A stretch of DNA of 38,817 nucleotides. Origin: Liolophura sinensis (lineage: Eukaryota; Mollusca; Polyplacophora; Chitonida; Chitonidae). This document shows, piece after piece, positions 34,888 through 38,817 of this stretch. The notes under the pieces were generated by a model, which did no database searches, had not been told where the DNA came from, and saw nothing but the letters and a program-made list of their open reading frames with translations. How positions within the stretch are numbered: the stretch's first letter is position 1; each line of letters begins with the position of its first letter. The DNA lies in assembly GCF_032854445.1 (NCBI RefSeq), contig NW_027018339.1, forward strand, positions 1 through 38,817. The letters run 5' to 3'. Both the position numbers and the translations under genes were made by a program.

Positions 34888-37643
34888 TTGAATGATCATT
34901 TATGTCATAATCACGTGCCCAGCAACGGCTCTTACTCCATGGAAACCAGGGAAATTTGCAATTTTTCAACAGCTGCCGATGCCTGGCTCAATTCTGCATC
35001 TTTTGGCACCTTACTGAAGTGGGTCAGTGTTCAGTTGTACTTTTTTACAGCAGACTGTATCAAGTACCTTGTGGTTTTCACGTACAATGGTGTGGTTTTT
35101 CTACACGTAGATAAGACATTGAGATTGTCTTGGATCTAGAAGTAAGAGCAATTGCTGGGTGAGTTAAATGGGCTTAGCCGAAAGATTTGACGTCTTCTGG
35201 GCTACCGAAGGGCACATAACTTATAGTCAAAAGTTGAATATAGTAATGACCAGTCGCGATTGTACAGAGTGCAGTGTAGCCGATTTCAATTAACAAAAAG
35301 ACGAAGCAAAAATGCAAAAGTGGAAAAACTGTTCCAGTTGCTGCTGGTAAGAGGCTAATCCGACGTATTTTGTGAAGAGAAATCGAATGGTGCAATTCGC
35401 GTTGCTCTCCGACCAATACTTTTGCCTGTAGTGACAATTGAATGAACATTTATGTCATAATCACGTGCCCAGCAACGGCTCTTACTCCATGGAAACCAGG
35501 GAAATTTGCAATTTTTCAACAGCTGCCGATGCCTGGCTCAATTCCGCATCTTTTGGCACCTTACTGAAGTGGGTCAGTGTTCAATTGTACTTTTTACAGC
35601 AGACTGTATCAAGTACCTTGTGTTTTTTCACGAACAAATGGTGTGGTTTTTCTACACGTAGATAAAGACATTAAGATTTTCTTGCACTTAGAAGTAGGCA
35701 ATTGCTGGGTGAGTTAAATGGGCTTAGCCCAAAGATTTGACGTCTTCTGGGCTACCGAAGGGCACATAACTTATAGTCAAAAGTTGAATATAGTAATGAC
35801 CAGTCGCGATTGGTTACAGAGTACAGTTTAGCCGATTTCAATTAACAAAAACACGAAGCAAAAAATGCAAAAAGTGGAAAAGCTGTTCCAGTGCTACTAG
35901 TAAGAGGCTAATCCCGACGTATTTTTGTGACGAGAAACTCGAATGGTGCAAACCGCGTTGCTCTCCAACCAAATCTTTTGCCTGTAGTGACAATTGAATG
36001 ATCATTTATGTCATAATCACGTGCCCAGCAACGGCTCTTACTCCATGGAAACCAGGGAAATTTGCAATTTTTCCAAAGCTGCCGATGCCTGGCTCAATTC
36101 CGCATCTTTTGGCACCTTATTCATGTGGGTCAGTGTTCAGTTGTACTTTTTACAGCAGTCTGTATCAAGTACCTTGTGTTTTTCACGTACAAATGTTGTG
36201 GTTTTTCTACACGTAGATAAAGACATTAAGATTGTCTTGCACTTAGAAGTAAGCAATTGCTGGGTGAGTTAAATGGGCTTAGCCCAAAGATTTGACGTCT
36301 TCTGGGCTACCGAAGGGCACATAACTTATAGTCAAAAGTTGAATATAGTAATGACCAGTCGCGATTGTACAGAGTACAGGTGTAGCCGATTTCAATTACA
36401 AAAAGACCAGGTAAAAATGCAAAAAGTGGAGAAAAACTGTTCCAGTGCTACTAGTAAGAGGCTAATCCGACGTATTTTGTGACGAGAAATCGAATGGTGC
36501 AAACCGCGTTGCTCTCCGACCAATACTTTTGGCTGTAGTTGACAATTCAATGATCATTTATGTCATAATCACGTGCCCAGCAACGGCTCTTACTCCATGG
36601 AAACCAGGGAAATTTGCAATTTTTCAACAGCTGCCGATGCCTGCTCAATTCCGCATCTTTTGGCACCTTACTGAAGTGGGTCAGTGTTCAGTTGTACTTT
36701 TTTTCAGCAGACTGTATCAAGTACCTTGTGTTTTTCACGTACAAATGGTGTGGTTTTTCTACACGTAGATAAAGACATTAAGATTGTCTTGCACTTAGAA
36801 GTAAGGCAATTGCCTGGGTGAGTGTAATGGGCTTAGCCCAAAGATTTGACGTCTTCTGGCTACCGAAGGGCACATAACTTATAGTCAAAAGTTGAATATA
36901 GTAATGACCAGTCGCGATTGTACAGAGTACAGTGTAGCCGATTTCAATTAACAAAAAGACCCAGGTAAAAATGCAAAGTGAAAAACTGTTCCAGTGCTAC
37001 TGTAAGAGGCTATTCCGACGTATTTTGTGACGACAAATCGAATGGTGCAAACCGCGTTGCTCTCCGACCAATACTTTTGGCTGTAGTGACAATTCAATGA
37101 TCATTTATGTCATAATCACGTGCCCAGCAACGCGCTCCTCCTCCATGGAAACCAGGGAAATTTGAAATTTTTCAACAGCTGCCGATGCCCTGGCTCAATT
37201 CCGCATCTTTGGCACCTTACTGAAGTGGGTCAGTGTTCAGTTGTACTTTTTTTCAGCAGACTGTAATCAAGTACCTTGTGTTTTTCACGTACAAATGGTG
37301 TGGTTTTTTCTACACGTAGATAAAGACATTGAGATTGTCTTGGACTTAGAAGTAAGACAATTGTTGGGTGAGTTAAATGGGCTTAGCCGATAGATTTGAC
37401 GTCTTCTGGGCTACCGAAGGCACATAACTTATAGTCAAAAGTTGAATATAGTAATGACCAGTCGCGATTGTACAGAGTACAGTGTAGCCGATTCAATTAA
37501 CAAAAAGACAGGTAAAAATGCAAAAGTGGAAAAACTGTTCCAGTGCTACTGGTAAGAGGCTATTCCGACGTATTTTGTGACGACCAAATCGAATGGTGCA
37601 AACCGCGTTGCTCTCCGACCAATACTTTTGGCTGTAGTGACAA
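34888..37643. repeat. Second, indel-rich copy of the 28.9-32.9 kb segment (units M64-M68)
   Basis: Anchors are at 34888, 35438, 35994, 36546 and 37093. In order the units carry the private variants of M54/M56, M57, M58, M59 and M60: TCTGCATC and GGATCTAG, then GTTCAATTG, then CAGCAGTCTG, then TTCAATGATC, then CTCCTCCTCC. Only one dimer is present here, against two at 29394-31589. So the offset is ten units on the left side (5494 bp) and eight on the right side (4396-4407 bp). Unit lengths are 550, 556, 552, 547 and 551. Homology ends near 37335 with a switch to TTGGACTTAG and CCGATAG. Confidence 0.87.
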
Positions 37644-38751
37644 TTGAATGATAATTTATGTCCATAATCACGTGCCCAGCAACGGCTCTTACTCCATGGA
37701 AACCAGGGAAATTTGCAATTTTTCAACAGCTGCCGATGCCTGGCTCAATTCGCATCTGTTTGGCACCTTACTGAAGTGGGTCAGTGTTCAGTTGTACTTT
37801 TTTCAGCAGACTGTATCAAGTACCTTGTGTTTTTCACGTACAAATGGTGTGTTTTTCTACACGTAGATAAAGACATTGAGATTGTCTTGGACTTAGAAGT
37901 AAGACAATTGCTGGTGAGTTAAATGGGCTTAGCCGATAGATTTGACGTCTTCTGGGCTACCGAAGGGGCACATAACTTATAGTCAAAAGTTGAATATAGT
38001 AATGGACCAGTCGCGATTGTACAGAGTACAGTGTAAGCCGATTTCAATTAACAAAAAGAACCAGGCAAAAATGCAAAAGTGGAAAAACTGTTACAGTGCT
38101 GCTGGTAAGAGGCTAATCCGACGAATTTTGTGACGAGAAATCGAATGGTGCAAACCGCGTTGCTCTCCGACCAATACTTTTGGCTGTAGTGACAATTGAA
38201 TGATAATTTATGTCATAATCACGTGCCCAGCAACGGCTCTAACTCCATGGAAACCAGGGAAATTTGCAATTTTTCAACAGCTGCCGATGCCTGGCCTCTA
38301 TTCCGCATCTTTTGGCACCTTACTGGAAGTGGGTCAGTGTTCAGTTGTACTTTTGCAGCAGACTGTATCAAGTACCTTGTGGTTTTCACGTACAAATGGT
38401 GTGGTTTTTCTACACGTAGAATAAAGGACCATTGAGATTGTCATGCACATAGAAGTAAGGGCAATTGCTGGGTGAGTTAAATGGGATTGGCCAAAGATTT
38501 GACGTCTTCTGGGCTACCGAAGGGCACATAACTTATAGTCAAAAGTTGAATGATAGTAATGACCAGTCGCGATTGTACATAGTACAGTGTAGCCAAATTT
38601 CAATTAACAAAAAGACCAGGTAAAAATGCAAAAGTGGAAAAACTGTTCCAGTGCTACTGGTAAGAGGCTATTCCGACGTATTTTGTGACGACAAATCGAA
38701 TGGTGCAAACCGCGTTGCTCTCCGACCAATACTTTTGGCTGTAGTGACAAT
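37644..38751. repeat. Two K units with AATGATAATT anchors (M69-M70)
   Basis: Anchors are at 37644 and 38196. Both have the AATGATAATT anchor seen in K units of the left region (3034, 6329, 9076). The second also has the CTCTATTCC variant and an ACATAGAAGTAAG tail. This is a return of left-region sequence types at the right end. Indels are frequent (CATCTGTTTGG, GGTGTGTTTT, AATGGACCAG, GGACCATTG). Confidence 0.8.
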
Positions 38752-38817
38752 TCGAATGATCATTTATGTCATAATCACGTGCCCAGCAACGGCTCTTACT
38801 CCATGGAAACCAGGGAA
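38752..38817. repeat. Truncated satellite unit at right edge
   Basis: This is the first 66 bases of a unit, with anchor TTCGAATGATC (one extra base compared with TTCAATGATC). It runs through CACGTG and CCATGG to the end of the window. The array continues to the right. Confidence 0.9.

Larger units (their letters stand above)
1..38817. repeat. 549-bp satellite DNA array, head-to-tail, whole window
   Basis: Every line of the window belongs to the same repeat unit. The anchor CAATTG/AATGATCA followed by CACGTGC recurs at 290, 837, 1386, 1936, 2486, 3034, 3583, 4132 and so on to 38752, which gives 70 full units averaging 549.5 bp. All units face the same way and no foreign sequence interrupts them. 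Landmarks in order from the anchor are CACGTG, CCATGG, CAGCTGCCGATGCC, the variable TTACTGAAG/TTATTCATG/TTATAAATG segment, CTACACGTAGATAAAG, CAATTGCTGGGTGAG, TTGACGTC or TTCAGGTC, GGGCACATAACTTATAG, AGTCGCGATTG, GCAAAAGTGG, GACGTATTTTGTGA and CCGCGTTGCT. Composition is about 42% GC with about 18 CpG per unit. Higher-order structure and length point to eukaryotic heterochromatic or centromeric satellite (inference). I do not recognise the family. Confidence 0.98.
33370..38817. other. Indel-rich patch 3, to the right edge
   Basis: Ten units have lengths of 547 to 556. Many indels lie in homopolymers (GGTTTTTTCTAC near 34550, GCAAAAAATGCAAAAAGTGG near 35860, GTATTTTTGTG near 35920). Others are simple insertions (GATTGGTTACAG near 35811, GTGGAGAAAAAC near 36427, AAAGGACCATTG near 38424). 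The corresponding clean copy at 29.4-33.2 kb has seven consecutive units of exactly 549 bp. Confidence 0.78.

Noticed and set aside
290-38435. About one hundred open frames of 60-135 codons on both strands as genes
   Set aside because: They are copies of the same few frames in a tandem repeat, many open on TTG or GTG, both strands are equally open, and frames are broken by class-specific stops and indels. No recognisable domain, signal peptide or gene context is present.
1-38817. CRISPR array
   Set aside because: The repeating unit is 549 bp and contiguous. There are no short direct repeats alternating with unique spacers and no cas genes.
1-38817. rDNA intergenic spacer or histone-type gene repeats
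   Set aside because: No rRNA, histone or other gene lies in or between the units.
1-38817. Transposon or LTR element with terminal repeats
   Set aside because: No terminal inverted repeats, LTR TG...CA ends, target-site duplications or transposase/reverse transcriptase motifs were seen. Repeats are direct, adjacent and regular.
1-38817. Shorter internal subrepeat inside the 549-bp unit (for example a dimer of about 275 bp)
   Set aside because: Only short similarities were found, such as CAATTGCTG/CAATTGAATG and TTTTTCACGTA/TTTTTCTACACGTA. The two halves of the unit do not align.

Overview
The whole window is one uninterrupted head-to-tail satellite DNA array. The repeat unit is about 549 bp and about 42% GC (counted by eye on the copy at 29394). 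There are 70 complete units, plus a 289-bp partial unit at the left edge and a 66-bp partial unit at the right edge. Measured from the same internal point, the units span 290 to 38752, a mean of 549.5 bp, and all lie in the same orientation. I see no unique-sequence gene, RNA gene, transposon, CRISPR array or non-satellite spacer. The open frames found in nearly every unit are repeat copies of one another and do not behave like genes. An array of this size with higher-order structure points to a eukaryotic nuclear genome, from heterochromatin, a pericentromere, a centromere or a subtelomere. I do not recognise the satellite family and cannot name the organism. CpG is only mildly depleted (about 18 per unit), which weakly favours a genome without heavy germline CpG methylation.

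Units are described here from the anchor CAATTG/AATGATCA, and position 290 is the first full unit (M1). They fall into a few variant classes. In the left third (1 to about 11.27 kb) there are three. F units have TTATTCATG and GTCTGTGG. K units have TTACTGAAG and GTCAGTG. X units have GGATATTTGC, TTATAAATG and an anchor rebuilt as GATCAATGATCAATG. They run F-X-K, F-X-K-K, F-X, then a 5-unit higher-order repeat (F-X-K-K-X, 2747 bp) present about 2.1 times, then an extra X. In the middle third (11.28 to 29.39 kb) X units are absent and seven lettered types (g, e, f, d, a, b, c) take over. They form a 7-unit repeat (g-e-f-d-a-b-c) seen at 12374 and 17861, with the tail a-b-c also amplified on its own as a 3-unit repeat at 16213, 25549 and 27197, and d-a-b twice between 22250 and 25548. 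In the right third (29.39 kb to the end) an exact dimer repeat (2 x 1098 bp) sits inside a larger segmental duplication. That duplication's second copy (34.4 to 37.3 kb) carries only one dimer.

Unit length is almost exactly 549 bp in some stretches (M33-M40, M54-M60). It is irregular, with many single-base indels, in three patches: about 11.95-16.06, 21.98-24.03 and 33.37-38.82 kb. These patches look more like unpolished long-read consensus than biology, and they explain why the open frames break there. The array records several rounds of amplification by unequal exchange or conversion at different periods (5, 7, 3, 2 and 8-10 units), with visible chimeric units at the junctions.
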